Of a DNA stretch of 64,000 bases, positions 25,949 through 34,474 are shown piece after piece. A program made the position numbers and the translations under genes. The notes under the pieces were generated by a model. That model was not told the origin of the DNA and made no database searches. It was given only the letters and a program-made list of their open reading frames with translations. How positions within the stretch are numbered: the first letter of the stretch is position 1; each line of letters begins with the position of its first letter. This DNA is from Armatimonadota bacterium (GTDB lineage: Bacteria > Armatimonadota > Armatimonadia > Armatimonadales > Armatimonadaceae), in NCBI GenBank assembly GCA_026392155.1, contig JAPLCP010000145.1:1-64000 (forward strand), in the 5' to 3' direction.

Positions 25949-26830
25949 CTAGCTCTCGGCAGAGACGGCGCTTCGTAAAATCCCGACGCCTTCCACCTCG
26001 ACTTCAACCAGATCGCCCACGACCAGCGGGCCGACTCCCGGCGGCGTTCCCGTGGCGATCACATCGCCTTTCTCCAGGGCGAACCAGCGCGAGAGATAGG
26101 CGATGAGCTTGGGGATAGAGTGGATCATCTGGTTGGTGCGTCCCTCTTGCCGCATCTCGCCATTGACCCGTAGCGATACGCCAATATTTGTGGGGTCAGG
26201 AAGGGCATCTACGGTTACCAAGTGCGGCCCGAGCGGCCCGAAGGTGTCGAGGTTCTTGGCCAGAAACCACGGGTGGCCCTTGCCTTGGAGTATCTTGGAC
26301 CTCTCCCGAGCCGTGATATCGTTGAAGCAGGTGTAGCCCACGACGCAGGACATGGCATCGTCTTCGGAGATATTCTTGCCGCCACTCCCCAGCACCACGA
26401 GGAGCTCGCCCTCATAGTCCACGCGGCCTACCCAGTCCGGGAGAAAGACCTCTTGATCGGGCCCAATGACGCTCTGGGACGCTTTGAGGAAGACCACGGG
26501 CTCATCGGGGACGGCGTTGCCGAGCTCTTTGGCGTGCTCGGCGTAGTTGCGGCCAATGGCCAGAATCCGATTGGGTCTCGGAATCGGGGCGAGGCGCGGG
26601 GCAAAGGGCGGAAGTAGCAAGTCCTCCAGCTTCCCCGTCTCCAGAAGAATCGCCGTGGCCCGATCCAGGCGCTTTGAGAGCATTTCTGCCTCACAAGCGG
26701 CGTCCAGTGGGGTAGTAGGAGCCGGAGCCATATCCCCTGCCGCCGCGAGAGCTGCCGCCACGGGGAGAAGCTGCTCTTCCTCCCCAAAAGTCACGGCCAG
26801 TTGTCCATCCACAAGTAAAGCCAGTTTCAT
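25949..26830 (-). CDS. Fumarylacetoacetate hydrolase-family protein
   Basis: The protein has 293 aa. The C-terminal catalytic fold has 'ILAIGRNYAEHAKELGN', 'VDYEGELLVVLG' (metal Glu pair), 'GYTCFNDITARE', 'KNLDTFGPLGPHLVT' and 'GDVIATGTPPGVGP'. Members hydrolyse or decarboxylate 2,4-dioxo acids or act as hydratases in aromatic or sugar-acid catabolism. The substrate is not specified by the sequence. The DsbA-like gene ends 8 nt upstream, so co-transcription is likely. Confidence 0.92.
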   Translation of the reverse strand: MKLALLVDGQLAVTFGEEEQLLPVAAALAAAGDMAPAPTTPLDAACEAEMLSKRLDRATAILLETGKLEDLLLPPFAPRLAPIPRPNRILAIGRNYAEHAKELGNAVPDEPVVFLKASQSVIGPDQEVFLPDWVGRVDYEGELLVVLGSGGKNISEDDAMSCVVGYTCFNDITARERSKILQGKGHPWFLAKNLDTFGPLGPHLVTVDALPDPTNIGVSLRVNGEMRQEGRTNQMIHSIPKLIAYLSRWFALEKGDVIATGTPPGVGPLVVGDLVEVEVEGVGILRSAVSAES

Positions 26831-26837
26831 TTTTTGT

Positions 26838-27494
26838 TTATTCCTTGGGTTTTCTTACTAAAAATCGCTGCGTTGCATACGCAAGCTCCACATAGTGCGC
26901 CTCGGCGAGGATCTCTTCGGTGCCAAAGATAAAAGTCGGGACGTGTCGGATGCCCTTGGCATAGGCTCCGTCATCGAAGGCGAGAATATTCTCCGCGCCC
27001 TGCTCAGACGCAATCGCGACTGTCAGTGCCGCGACATCCAGCCCCAGCGGTGCGCCGAGCTGCCCGAGAACCTCCAGCGACTCGATATCTTCGCAGCGCT
27101 CCCAGTAGGCGCGGTAGATCGCCTCATGCCAGGCGAGCTCGGTGGCATAGTCGGTGGTGGCCTTGACGAACTCGGCCCCAAGAAGCGCTCGGTGGGTTCG
27201 CACAAAGCCGGGGCGCGGCTCAGGCACCAAGATCTGCTCGCTCTCACAGAATAGATCAAAACGCGTTTTTTTACGATCCGGATGACGTGGGGCACTGGGG
27301 CCGGGCTTGGAGAGCATCTGTGGCTCTAGCTCGGGGGGATACAGCTCGGCTCCGCGCCAGTCAAAGACCACGCTAAACTCAGCGGCGAGACGCTGGGCAT
27401 GGAAGAAACCAACCCAGCACCAGGGGCAGAGATAGTCGTGAAAAAGGACAATGTTGCTGCGGGTTGCGTAGGGGCGAAACTCGAAAATAGTCAC
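26838..27494 (-). CDS. DsbA/FrnE-family thioredoxin-fold oxidoreductase
   Basis: The 218-aa protein is cytoplasmic (no signal). The active-site C-P-W-C is in 'FHDYLCPWCWVGFFHAQRL', and the thioredoxin cis-Pro is in 'GIRHVPTFIFG'. This is the FrnE/2-hydroxychromene-2-carboxylate isomerase-like branch. The GTG start at 27494 is chosen because TATAAT ends 7 nt upstream; the frame extends 12 codons further into the neighbour. It is followed by the FAH gene. Confidence 0.88.
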   Translation of the reverse strand: MTIFEFRPYATRSNIVLFHDYLCPWCWVGFFHAQRLAAEFSVVFDWRGAELYPPELEPQMLSKPGPSAPRHPDRKKTRFDLFCESEQILVPEPRPGFVRTHRALLGAEFVKATTDYATELAWHEAIYRAYWERCEDIESLEVLGQLGAPLGLDVAALTVAIASEQGAENILAFDDGAYAKGIRHVPTFIFGTEEILAEAHYVELAYATQRFLVRKPKE

Positions 27495-27501
27495 GGCTCG
27501 A

Positions 27502-27507
27502 ATTATA
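27502..27507 (-). promoter_or_regulatory. TATAAT -10 overlapping the SpoIIE-gene stop
   Basis: A consensus -10 contains the TAA stop of the preceding phosphatase gene and ends 7 nt before the GTG of the DsbA-like gene. Confidence 0.55.
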
Positions 27508-28792
27508 CCGTTAGGGTGTTTCGCTGGCACAGAAGTAGCGTGAGATCGTCGCTTGGCTCGCCGCCTTCGTGGAGCGCAGTAAAGATCGCATCGGCAAGGG
27601 CTTCTGGGCCGTGGGGGGCGTGGGCACGGATGATCTCTAAGAGCCTTGCTTCGTCGAAGTAGCTCTGGCCACGCTGGGTTCGTGCCTCGGTGATACCATC
27701 GGAGTGGAGGATCAGCAGATCGCCGGGAGCGAGGGTCAGCTCTTGCTCAGGAGCCCGCCAGATCGCAAAAAGCCCTAGGGGCGGGGCCTGTCCGCAGGAG
27801 GCGGACTCCACGTGACCATCCCGCGCTCGCCAGATCAGCGCCGGAGGGTGTCCCGCGTTCCAGAGGCGTAGCGTCCCAGCGCTGGCCTCAATCTCGGCGT
27901 AGAGTAGCGTTGCAAATGTCGTGGCGGGCAAGCGCCCACAGAGGTCTTTATTGAGGCGAACCAGAGCGTGATGGGCTCCCCGAAGCGGGTCTAAGTAAGG
28001 CAGCAGGGAGCCAATACTAGTGGCTACCAGTGCCGCAGCAATTCCCTTTCCCGCCACATCGCCCACGGCTAGCCCTAGCCGCTCTGTGGCACTGTCGGTG
28101 ATAAAGGCATGGAAGTCTCCTCCCACCTCTAGCGACGGCTCTGAGCGCAGTACCAGAGAGAGCCCAGGTACCTGTGGCACCTCCCGAGGCAGTGATGAGA
28201 GCTGGATCTCTCGGGCTAGCTCTAGCTCATGCTGATGGTTTTGTTCGGTATGTTTTTGCTGTAGCTCACGCGCGAGGCCCTCTTGGTAGCGCGTGAAGTA
28301 AGTCTTCATCTGGGTCACTAAGTAGCCTGTGAAGCCACCGACGATCAAAAAATAGGGGGCGGTATCACGCACAATTTCCCAGTGATTGGTGTTGTCCATG
28401 ACCCCTAGAGCAACCGTCATCAGCCCCGCTAGCAGTCCCACTCCCAGCCCGCCCTTGAGGTCGCCAAAGAGTGCCGCGACAAAGACGATTAGATAACACA
28501 GACCTAAATAGGGACTCGTCGCCGCTCCTGTGTAGTAGGCGGCATTGCCTAAAAACAACAAATCCAGCACCACGAGTAGGCGAATCGGAATGCGCAAGAT
28601 CGAGAGGCGATAGAGCTGCGCCAAGACGACCATGTTGTAGGCGAGCAGCAGGCCCATCGCGACCCAAGCCGCAGGCGGACGCTCGCGGTACCAGAGCGCC
28701 AGAAAGAGCGAGATCGCCGACTCTGTGAGAGCGAGTGCCCAGCGTCCTCGGCGCAAAAGTAGGGGGAACTCCTCTGTCTCTAACAGATTCAT
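27503..28792 (-). CDS. Membrane-bound PP2C/SpoIIE-type serine phosphatase
   Basis: The protein has 429 aa. Residues about 20-180 form about six membrane helices, and a short coiled-coil linker follows ('YQEGLARELQQKHTEQNHQHELELA'). The RsbU/SpoIIE domain has 'GGDFHAFI', 'GLAVGDVAGKGIAAALVA', 'LWNAGHPPALIW' and 'LLILHSDGITEAR'. It probably dephosphorylates an anti-sigma-factor antagonist or similar. The ATG at 28792 overlaps the ROK kinase stop as ATGA; a GTG four codons upstream is less likely. Confidence 0.9.
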   Translation of the reverse strand: MNLLETEEFPLLLRRGRWALALTESAISLFLALWYRERPPAAWVAMGLLLAYNMVVLAQLYRLSILRIPIRLLVVLDLLFLGNAAYYTGAATSPYLGLCYLIVFVAALFGDLKGGLGVGLLAGLMTVALGVMDNTNHWEIVRDTAPYFLIVGGFTGYLVTQMKTYFTRYQEGLARELQQKHTEQNHQHELELAREIQLSSLPREVPQVPGLSLVLRSEPSLEVGGDFHAFITDSATERLGLAVGDVAGKGIAAALVATSIGSLLPYLDPLRGAHHALVRLNKDLCGRLPATTFATLLYAEIEASAGTLRLWNAGHPPALIWRARDGHVESASCGQAPPLGLFAIWRAPEQELTLAPGDLLILHSDGITEARTQRGQSYFDEARLLEIIRAHAPHGPEALADAIFTALHEGGEPSDDLTLLLCQRNTLTV

Positions 28793-29688
28793 GAAGTACC
28801 CCACGCACAGAGCGCTGCTAGATCCTGCGCTCTATCGCCTAGTGCTGCTGGGACGACATTAAGGCCTTCTGTGAGCCGTGGCCAGGCATGGTCATGAAGT
28901 GTGGTGCGTATTTTGGGCAAGAGCAAGTCGGCGGCGTGGACGGCGAGGGTTCCTAAGACAACGCGCTCTAGGTCCAGCAGCATCGCGAGCGTCGCCAGCG
29001 CCTGTCCCAGAAGCTCGGCAGCTTGGTTGAGAGCGGCAAGACAGGCGGCATCGCCCACCCGCGCGGCTTCGACCACGGCGCGGCCACTGGCCTCGCCTTG
29101 CCAGCCATTTTCTTGGGCGATCTTGGTCACGGAAGGGCCACTGGCATAGGCCTCTAGGCAGCCGTGTAGGCCACACGAGCAAGGGCGACCGTTCGGCACG
29201 ACCGCGATATGCCCAATTTCTCCGCCTGCCCCGCGCCGTCCTCGGTGTAGTCTGCCGTCCATGATAAGCCCCGAGCCGATCCCTGTGCCCACGGTGAGAA
29301 ACGCCATGTTTTGTGTTCCCTTGCCTGCTCCAAAGCGCCACTCGGCGAGCGCGGTAGCATCGGCATCGTTTTCGATTTTCACGGGAAGCGCGAGTGCCTC
29401 AGAAAGCCGGGCCGCGAGCGGGAAGCCTGTGCTCCCCCAGCCTGGCAGATTGGGCGCGGCAAAGACGAGGCCATGGGCCGCATCGGCGGGAGCCCCTGCG
29501 GAGACTCCTACGCCAATCAGAGCTTCAGAGCCACGGACTTGCTGTGCAAGATCTACGAGAAAAGCGAAAAGCCCCTCGGCATCGGCATCCGCAGGCGTGG
29601 GAGCGGCGACCCGGCGACCCACGGTTCCGTCTTCGTGCAGCAGCAGTGCCGCCGATTTTGTTCCTCCTAAGTCAATTCCCAGAATCAC
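28789..29688 (-). CDS. ROK-family sugar kinase
   Basis: The protein has 299 aa. The ATP motif is 'ILGIDLGGTKSAALLL', and the catalytic Asp is in 'IENDADATALAEW'. The zinc motif is 'GHIAVVPNGRPCSCGLHGCLEAYASG', with its C-x-C-G-x-x-G-C-x-E. It is probably a glucokinase, though ROK specificity varies. The GTG start at 29688 matches the conserved N terminus. TACAAT lies 9 nt upstream, giving a very short leader. It is divergent from a sugar isomerase-like gene and translationally coupled to the SpoIIE gene. Confidence 0.92.
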   Translation of the reverse strand: MILGIDLGGTKSAALLLHEDGTVGRRVAAPTPADADAEGLFAFLVDLAQQVRGSEALIGVGVSAGAPADAAHGLVFAAPNLPGWGSTGFPLAARLSEALALPVKIENDADATALAEWRFGAGKGTQNMAFLTVGTGIGSGLIMDGRLHRGRRGAGGEIGHIAVVPNGRPCSCGLHGCLEAYASGPSVTKIAQENGWQGEASGRAVVEAARVGDAACLAALNQAAELLGQALATLAMLLDLERVVLGTLAVHAADLLLPKIRTTLHDHAWPRLTEGLNVVPAALGDRAQDLAALCAWGTS

Positions 29689-29697
29689 GCCGCTCGT

Positions 29698-29722
29698 ATT
29701 GTATCCGCTTGCCGGGTAAAAT
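29698..29722. promoter_or_regulatory. Divergent -10 pair for the ROK kinase and isomerase-like gene
   Basis: On the minus strand TACAAT (29698-29703) ends 9 nt before the ROK GTG. On the plus strand TAAAAT (29717-29722) ends 6 nt before the isomerase-like ATG. The whole gap is 40 bp. Confidence 0.45.
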
Positions 29723-29728
29723 AGCCGC

Positions 29729-30508
29729 ATGAAGAAGCTCGCTGTTCAGCTTTACACACTCCGCGACCACCTGACGACGACCGCCGATGTCGCGATGTCG
29801 CTCAAACGTGTCTCCGAGATCGGCTACCGCGCCGTGCAGGTCTCGGCGGTGAAGGCATTTGAGACGGAGTTCGACGCTCCCACGCTGCGCAAGATGCTCG
29901 ATGACAACGAGCTCAGGTGCATCGCGACCCACCGCTCGTGGGAGAGGCTCTCGCAAAACACCGACGACGAGATCGCGCTGCACCACGCGCTCGGGTGTGA
30001 CTATGTCGCGATTGGAGGAATCCCGCAGAGCTACGGAGCCGATCACGCCGATGGCTACCGACGCTTTATCGCCGACTCCGCTCCCGTCATTGCCAAGCTC
30101 AAAGCCGCGGGGATTCGCTTTGGGCACCACAACCACAGCCACGAGTTTGTGCGCGTCACCCCCGAGAAGCCGCAGACGCTCTGGGACATTCTGATCGAAG
30201 AGGGCGGCCCGGACTACTACTTGGAGGCCGATCTCTACTGGATCTGGCACGCGGGCGTGGACCCGGCGGCGATGATGCGCCGCTGCAAAGGCCGTGTCCC
30301 CGTGATCCACTTAAAAGACAAAGAAGTCGTGCCCAAAGATGGCCCCGTGATCGCGGCCATTGGCGAGGGCAATCTCCCCTGGGAAACCATCCTGCCCGCT
30401 TGCGAGGAGAGCGGTGTGGACTGGTACGCCATCGAGCAAGACACCTGCCGCCGCGACCCCTTCGACTGCCTGCGCTCGTCGTTCGAGTATCTGAGCACAC
30501 GCCTCTGA
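29729..30508 (+). CDS. Sugar phosphate isomerase/epimerase (AP-endonuclease-2 fold)
   Basis: The 259-aa TIM-barrel protein starts 'KKLAVQLYTLRDHL'. It has metal-ligand-like strands 'CIATHRSW', 'RFGHHNHSHEF' and 'YYLEADLYWIWHAG', with 'VIHLKDKE' and 'WYAIEQD' toward the C terminus. This is the xylose isomerase-like TIM-barrel family, which includes inosose dehydratase and hydroxypyruvate isomerase. The substrate is unknown. Divergence from a ROK kinase fits sugar metabolism. Confidence 0.9.
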   Translation: MKKLAVQLYTLRDHLTTTADVAMSLKRVSEIGYRAVQVSAVKAFETEFDAPTLRKMLDDNELRCIATHRSWERLSQNTDDEIALHHALGCDYVAIGGIPQSYGADHADGYRRFIADSAPVIAKLKAAGIRFGHHNHSHEFVRVTPEKPQTLWDILIEEGGPDYYLEADLYWIWHAGVDPAAMMRRCKGRVPVIHLKDKEVVPKDGPVIAAIGEGNLPWETILPACEESGVDWYAIEQDTCRRDPFDCLRSSFEYLSTRL

Positions 30509-30636
30509 ACCCACCCGGCTACTCGCACCGCTCGCATCCACCCTCCCTCTACGAAGGAGGCGCAGTAGGGATGTTTTATGAAGAGGGAAGCTCGTACTGC
30601 GATTGTATATCTTATCAAGAGCAACGATAATCTCTG

Positions 30637-31239
30637 TTAGGCGCTTCGCATAGAACGAGCCAAAGCAGGCACATCGGTGATCAGCCCGTCCACGCCTAGC
30701 GCGGCAAGGCGGCGCATTTCGTCGGGGTTGTTCACGGTCCAGACATTGACTTGTTTTCCCACGCTCCTCCAGAGCGTCATGGTCTCTTCCGTGACCAGGG
30801 CGAAGTGCGGGTGAAGCACCGGCCAGTTATCCCAGTCGTCGGGGAGGGTTTGAGAAAAGAGCCGGGCGCAGAGCAGGCCAGCGCAGTTGTGAAGTGCCTC
30901 GGGCAGAAACGACGAGATCAAGACGCGCTCGGCGATGCCATGCCGGGCGATGCACTCTAGCACCAGCGGCTCCAGGCCGTTGCCGCTCTCTTTCAGCTCC
31001 ACATTGATGCAGGCAAAGCGTTTCCCGACCGTGGCAAAGACGTCGTCAAGAGTTGGCTGGCTGGGATAGTCGGCGCGGGTGCCGGAGATCGGGTCATGGG
31101 CAACGAGAAGCTGCAGGTCTGTCGTGAGCCGAACATCAAGCTCGATGCCATCGGCTCCTTGCTCCGCCGCAAGCAAAAACGCGGCGAGGGTATTTTCGGG
31201 GGCATCTGCCGACGCGCCCCGGTGGGCAAAGATTTGCAT
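30637..31239 (-). CDS. Glycerophosphodiester phosphodiesterase
   Basis: The protein has 200 aa. The N-terminal 'FAHRGASADAPENTLAAFLLAAEQGADGIELDVRLTTD' carries the catalytic His-Arg and the metal Glu/Asp. 'LLVAHDP' and 'NVWTVNNPDEM' are also conserved. It is compact and cytosolic (no signal), and cleaves glycerophosphodiesters to glycerol 3-phosphate. Its -10 (TAGAAT) contains the stop of the upstream GGDEF/EAL gene. The 128-bp gap to the previous gene shows nothing convincing. Confidence 0.93.
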   Translation of the reverse strand: MQIFAHRGASADAPENTLAAFLLAAEQGADGIELDVRLTTDLQLLVAHDPISGTRADYPSQPTLDDVFATVGKRFACINVELKESGNGLEPLVLECIARHGIAERVLISSFLPEALHNCAGLLCARLFSQTLPDDWDNWPVLHPHFALVTEETMTLWRSVGKQVNVWTVNNPDEMRRLAALGVDGLITDVPALARSMRSA

Positions 31240-31245
31240 ACCTCT

Positions 31246-31251
31246 ATTCTA
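31246..31251 (-). promoter_or_regulatory. TAGAAT -10 overlapping the GGDEF/EAL stop
   Basis: The TAG stop of the preceding gene opens TAGAAT, which ends 6 nt before the GDPD ATG. Confidence 0.5.
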
Positions 31252-33399
31252 CGCCGCTTTACGTGCCATCGTGGGGTTTAGGAAGCGGCTCTCCAGCTCC
31301 TCAGGAGAAATGGGGGGACTGAAGAGATAGCCCTGAAAGTGACGGCAGCCAAGACGGTGGAGAATATCGCACTGGGCTGCTGTCTCGATTCCTTCCGCCA
31401 CGACGGTCATACCAAGGTCGTGCGCGAGCTGAACGAGGTGCTTGACCAGCATCTGATCCCGCACGCTCCCAACAATCGAGCTCACAAACGAGCGGTCAAT
31501 CTTTACCACATCAAACGGACAGTGTCTTAAATGCGAGAGTGACGAGTACCCTGCGCCGAAGTCGTCGAGCGAGAGCGCAACCCCCATCTGCTTCAGGGCG
31601 TTCATGATCACGAGTGCCCCTGGAATATCGTCCAAGAGCGCGGTCTCGGTCAGCTCCAGCTCGAGAAAACCGGCGGCTAGCTTGGTGCTGGCAAGGACAT
31701 CGGCGACTTTCTGAGGGAGATCCCGGTTGCGGAGCTGCTGTGCGGAGAGGTTCACGGCAACGCGCAGGGGGTACCCGTTCTTTCCCCAGACAGCAGCCTG
31801 AATACAGGCTGCATTGAGGACAAATTCACCCAGAGGCTGGATCAGTCCGGTCTCTTCGGCGATAGGGATAAACTTAGCGGGGGAGACGAGCCCGCGCTTG
31901 GCATGCTGCCAGCGAATCAGGCTCTCTACCCCGATCATGCGTCCCGTGCTGACATCCACTTGGGGCTGGAAGTAGAGCAAGAAGTTATCGCTAGGTGTGG
32001 CGCGGGTTAGATCATGGCGTAAGTCCGCCTCCAGCTCAAAGCGCTCTTTGGTGGTACGGTTCATCTGCGGCGTGAAGAAACGGAAGTCGCCCCGGCCATC
32101 TTCTTTTGCCTTATACATCGCCACATCGGCATTTTTGAGCAGCGAGTCGGCGTCCTGGGCATCCGTGGGGAAGCGGCTAATTCCAATACTGACGGAGATA
32201 ACCAGCTCTTGGCCTTCCATAAGAATCGGTTCTGTAAGCGCCTTCAGGAGCGCCTCGGCCATCTTAGCGGCTCCGTTGACAATATCAGGGTGGTGCTCCT
32301 CACTCATGATTAAGACGAACTCATCGCCTCCCACACGGGCAAGTAGGTCTCGCTGGCCAATCGTGGGCAAGAGCCGTCGCCGAACCACGTACTGTAGAAA
32401 TCTATCGCCGAAGGCATGCCCCAGCGTGTCGTTGATCTGCTTGAAGCGGTCCAGATCCATGTAGACCGCGATCACGGACGAGTGTTGTTTCTGTGCTCGC
32501 TCAATGGTCAGCTCTAGCTGCTCACACAGGCGGCGACGGTTAGAGAGGCCTGTAAGAGGGTCATGAAGCGCTTGCTGAAGGGTCTTCTGCTCGCTATTGC
32601 GGCGTGACTGTGCTCCGGTGATAGCTTCGGCGGCAATGATGAGATACTTCTGCTCCTCGTTTTCCCACTGGCGCGGCTCCCGTTTGCTCTCCAGCCCTAA
32701 ATAGCCCCAAAGATCCCCCTCAATGATAATGGGAAGAGCAAAGACAGAAAAAATTCCTTGTGTTTCTAAAATGCGGCGCTCTTCGTCGGGGAAAGCGCTT
32801 ACTTGCCCGATAATGTTGCCTTCATCTCCCAGGACCTGTACCCAGCGCGGGAAACTCTTCGAGAGAGCGACATCTTGGCGCACCGGGTTATTGATCTGCC
32901 CCGTGACTCCTGGAGCACACCACTCCGCCAGTAGTGTGGCGTAGAACTCGCTCTGATCGGAGTAGCACTGGCTAAGATAGATTCGGTCGGCCTGCGTGGC
33001 GTGGCCCAGTAGAGGCAGGACATCTTCGAGTGCCTTCCCACGCTGGTCTGCGAGCAGGAGGCGCTCGATCTCGATAAGGGCCGCTAGATAGCGCTCTCTC
33101 TTTTTGTAGCTTTCTTGCTCGTGGAGGCTCTTTATACGGCTTGCCTCCAGGGAGCGATAGCGCTGAAGGTTGAGTCGTTGCCAGGCTGCTAGGCCAATTC
33201 CTAGAGCCAGTGCGAGCCCTGCTGTTCCGGCAATGGTCTGGAGCACGGGGAGTCGCCACAGGAGAAAAAGAAGAAAAAGGCCAAGCGCGGTGGCCGGTCC
33301 CAAAACGAAGGGTGAGGCGGCCGTGAGCCTCTCCGCAGTGCTATTTTGCGGAGCTACCTGCTTCGTGCTGGTTCGCGTCTTCTTTTGAGTTACGAGCAT
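31249..33399 (-). CDS. GAF-GGDEF-EAL cyclic-di-GMP enzyme
   Basis: The protein has 716 aa. Two membrane helices lie near residues 30-72, a GAF-like domain about 85-270, then GGDEF with an intact 'RVGGDEFVL' and a D-x-D-R-F-K strand, then EAL with 'IGVESLIRWQH' (E-S-L instead of E-A-L), 'LDDFGAGYSSL', 'KIDRSFV' and 'VAEGIET'. Both activities may be retained: the Glu is kept and Ala to Ser is mild. It overlaps lpxK by 59 nt, so the start could be further in, though no other good Met exists before the membrane helices. Confidence 0.9.
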   Translation of the reverse strand: MLVTQKKTRTSTKQVAPQNSTAERLTAASPFVLGPATALGLFLLFLLWRLPVLQTIAGTAGLALALGIGLAAWQRLNLQRYRSLEASRIKSLHEQESYKKRERYLAALIEIERLLLADQRGKALEDVLPLLGHATQADRIYLSQCYSDQSEFYATLLAEWCAPGVTGQINNPVRQDVALSKSFPRWVQVLGDEGNIIGQVSAFPDEERRILETQGIFSVFALPIIIEGDLWGYLGLESKREPRQWENEEQKYLIIAAEAITGAQSRRNSEQKTLQQALHDPLTGLSNRRRLCEQLELTIERAQKQHSSVIAVYMDLDRFKQINDTLGHAFGDRFLQYVVRRRLLPTIGQRDLLARVGGDEFVLIMSEEHHPDIVNGAAKMAEALLKALTEPILMEGQELVISVSIGISRFPTDAQDADSLLKNADVAMYKAKEDGRGDFRFFTPQMNRTTKERFELEADLRHDLTRATPSDNFLLYFQPQVDVSTGRMIGVESLIRWQHAKRGLVSPAKFIPIAEETGLIQPLGEFVLNAACIQAAVWGKNGYPLRVAVNLSAQQLRNRDLPQKVADVLASTKLAAGFLELELTETALLDDIPGALVIMNALKQMGVALSLDDFGAGYSSLSHLRHCPFDVVKIDRSFVSSIVGSVRDQMLVKHLVQLAHDLGMTVVAEGIETAAQCDILHRLGCRHFQGYLFSPPISPEELESRFLNPTMARKAA

Positions 33400-34474
33400 A
33401 GAACCTGGTCAATATAGATCGGAAGCGCTCGATTTCTTTCACTGCCAGCTGGATACGTAGCGCCCAGAGAGGCGTTTCCTCAGTGGGCCACAGATCGCGT
33501 AGCTTGGTGAGATCTTTCTCGGTCGTGAGAAAAAGACCACCGGGTAGCTGTGCGACGAGATCAAGTGCTTCTTCTTTATTGTAGGTATGATGATCAGTAA
33601 ACTCGCGGAAAAATTTTAGGGGAAGAGAGAGTAATTCCAGAGTTTTTTGAAAAGCTTTTCCATCGGCAATCCCAGCGAAGGCGGCGATACTCTGTCCTGA
33701 GAGCGCTTCCAGAGGTTCTTGGGTACCGTCAAGCGCGATCCAGCTGTGCGGTGCATGCGTCGCTGTAAAGAGAGCGGCACGGGGTGCAAGGCGCTGTACA
33801 ACGTGCTTGCGCCGCTCTAGCTCATCGGGGGAGATCGCATCAGAGCGGGTTAACACAATAATGCTCGCCCGGCTCAGATGAAACGGTGGCTCCCGCAAGA
33901 GCCCACGGGGAAGCATCCAGCCATTATCAAACGGAGAGCGTGCATCTAAGAGAACAATATCGAGGTCGCGGTGGAGCTGCCAGAACTGAAGGGCATCGTC
34001 GAGCAGAATCACCTCGGGGGCGAACTCCGCACAGGCTAGCTTGCCCGAGACTCGCCGATCCCGCCCGACAATCACGGGAATATCTGGCAGGAGCTGGGCA
34101 AGCAGTGTTGGCTCATCGCCCGCAACATCTGCTCCTAGTAAGAGCTTCCCGTCGCCCCGACTGACGATCTTGGCACCGCCGTCTTTCTCGTGACTGCCGC
34201 CGTGCCCGCGCGAGAGCAGCGCCACCTTGAGCCCTTCCTCGCGCAGAATCTTGCCTACCAGCGCTGCCATGGGGGTCTTGCCTGTCCCCCCCGACGAAAT
34301 ATTCCCAATGGCGATCACCGGCACAGGCAGGCGAAAGCGCTTGCGAACCCCGAGGCGATACGGCAGTAAATACAGCTCCAGCCCCACAAAGTGCAAGCCC
34401 GCGAGTGGGGCCATCATAAGGCGCAACAAAGCGCCACGAACGCTCTTCTCCTCCAGGAGCGCCTTAGCGTCCAA
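33341..34474 (-). CDS. lpxK: Tetraacyldisaccharide 4'-kinase
   Basis: The 377-aa enzyme phosphorylates the lipid A precursor at the 4' position on the inner membrane. The P-loop 'ISSGGTGKTP' is near residue 60, with 'LSRGHGG', 'GDEPTLLAQ', 'VGRDRR' and 'ILLDDALQFW', where D-D-A replaces the common D-D-G-F-Q-H; this is a small deviation. It overlaps waaA by 11 nt. This and waaA show a lipopolysaccharide-bearing, diderm cell. Confidence 0.93.
   Translation of the reverse strand: MDAKALLEEKSVRGALLRLMMAPLAGLHFVGLELYLLPYRLGVRKRFRLPVPVIAIGNISSGGTGKTPMAALVGKILREEGLKVALLSRGHGGSHEKDGGAKIVSRGDGKLLLGADVAGDEPTLLAQLLPDIPVIVGRDRRVSGKLACAEFAPEVILLDDALQFWQLHRDLDIVLLDARSPFDNGWMLPRGLLREPPFHLSRASIIVLTRSDAISPDELERRKHVVQRLAPRAALFTATHAPHSWIALDGTQEPLEALSGQSIAAFAGIADGKAFQKTLELLSLPLKFFREFTDHHTYNKEEALDLVAQLPGGLFLTTEKDLTKLRDLWPTEETPLWALRIQLAVKEIERFRSILTRFYARNSKEDANQHEAGSSAK

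Noticed and set aside
30509-30636. Search for a small gene or RNA in the gap before GDPD
   Set aside because: Only a loose CCCTCC/GGAGG fold is seen, with no start codon, promoter or conserved structure that I can recognise.
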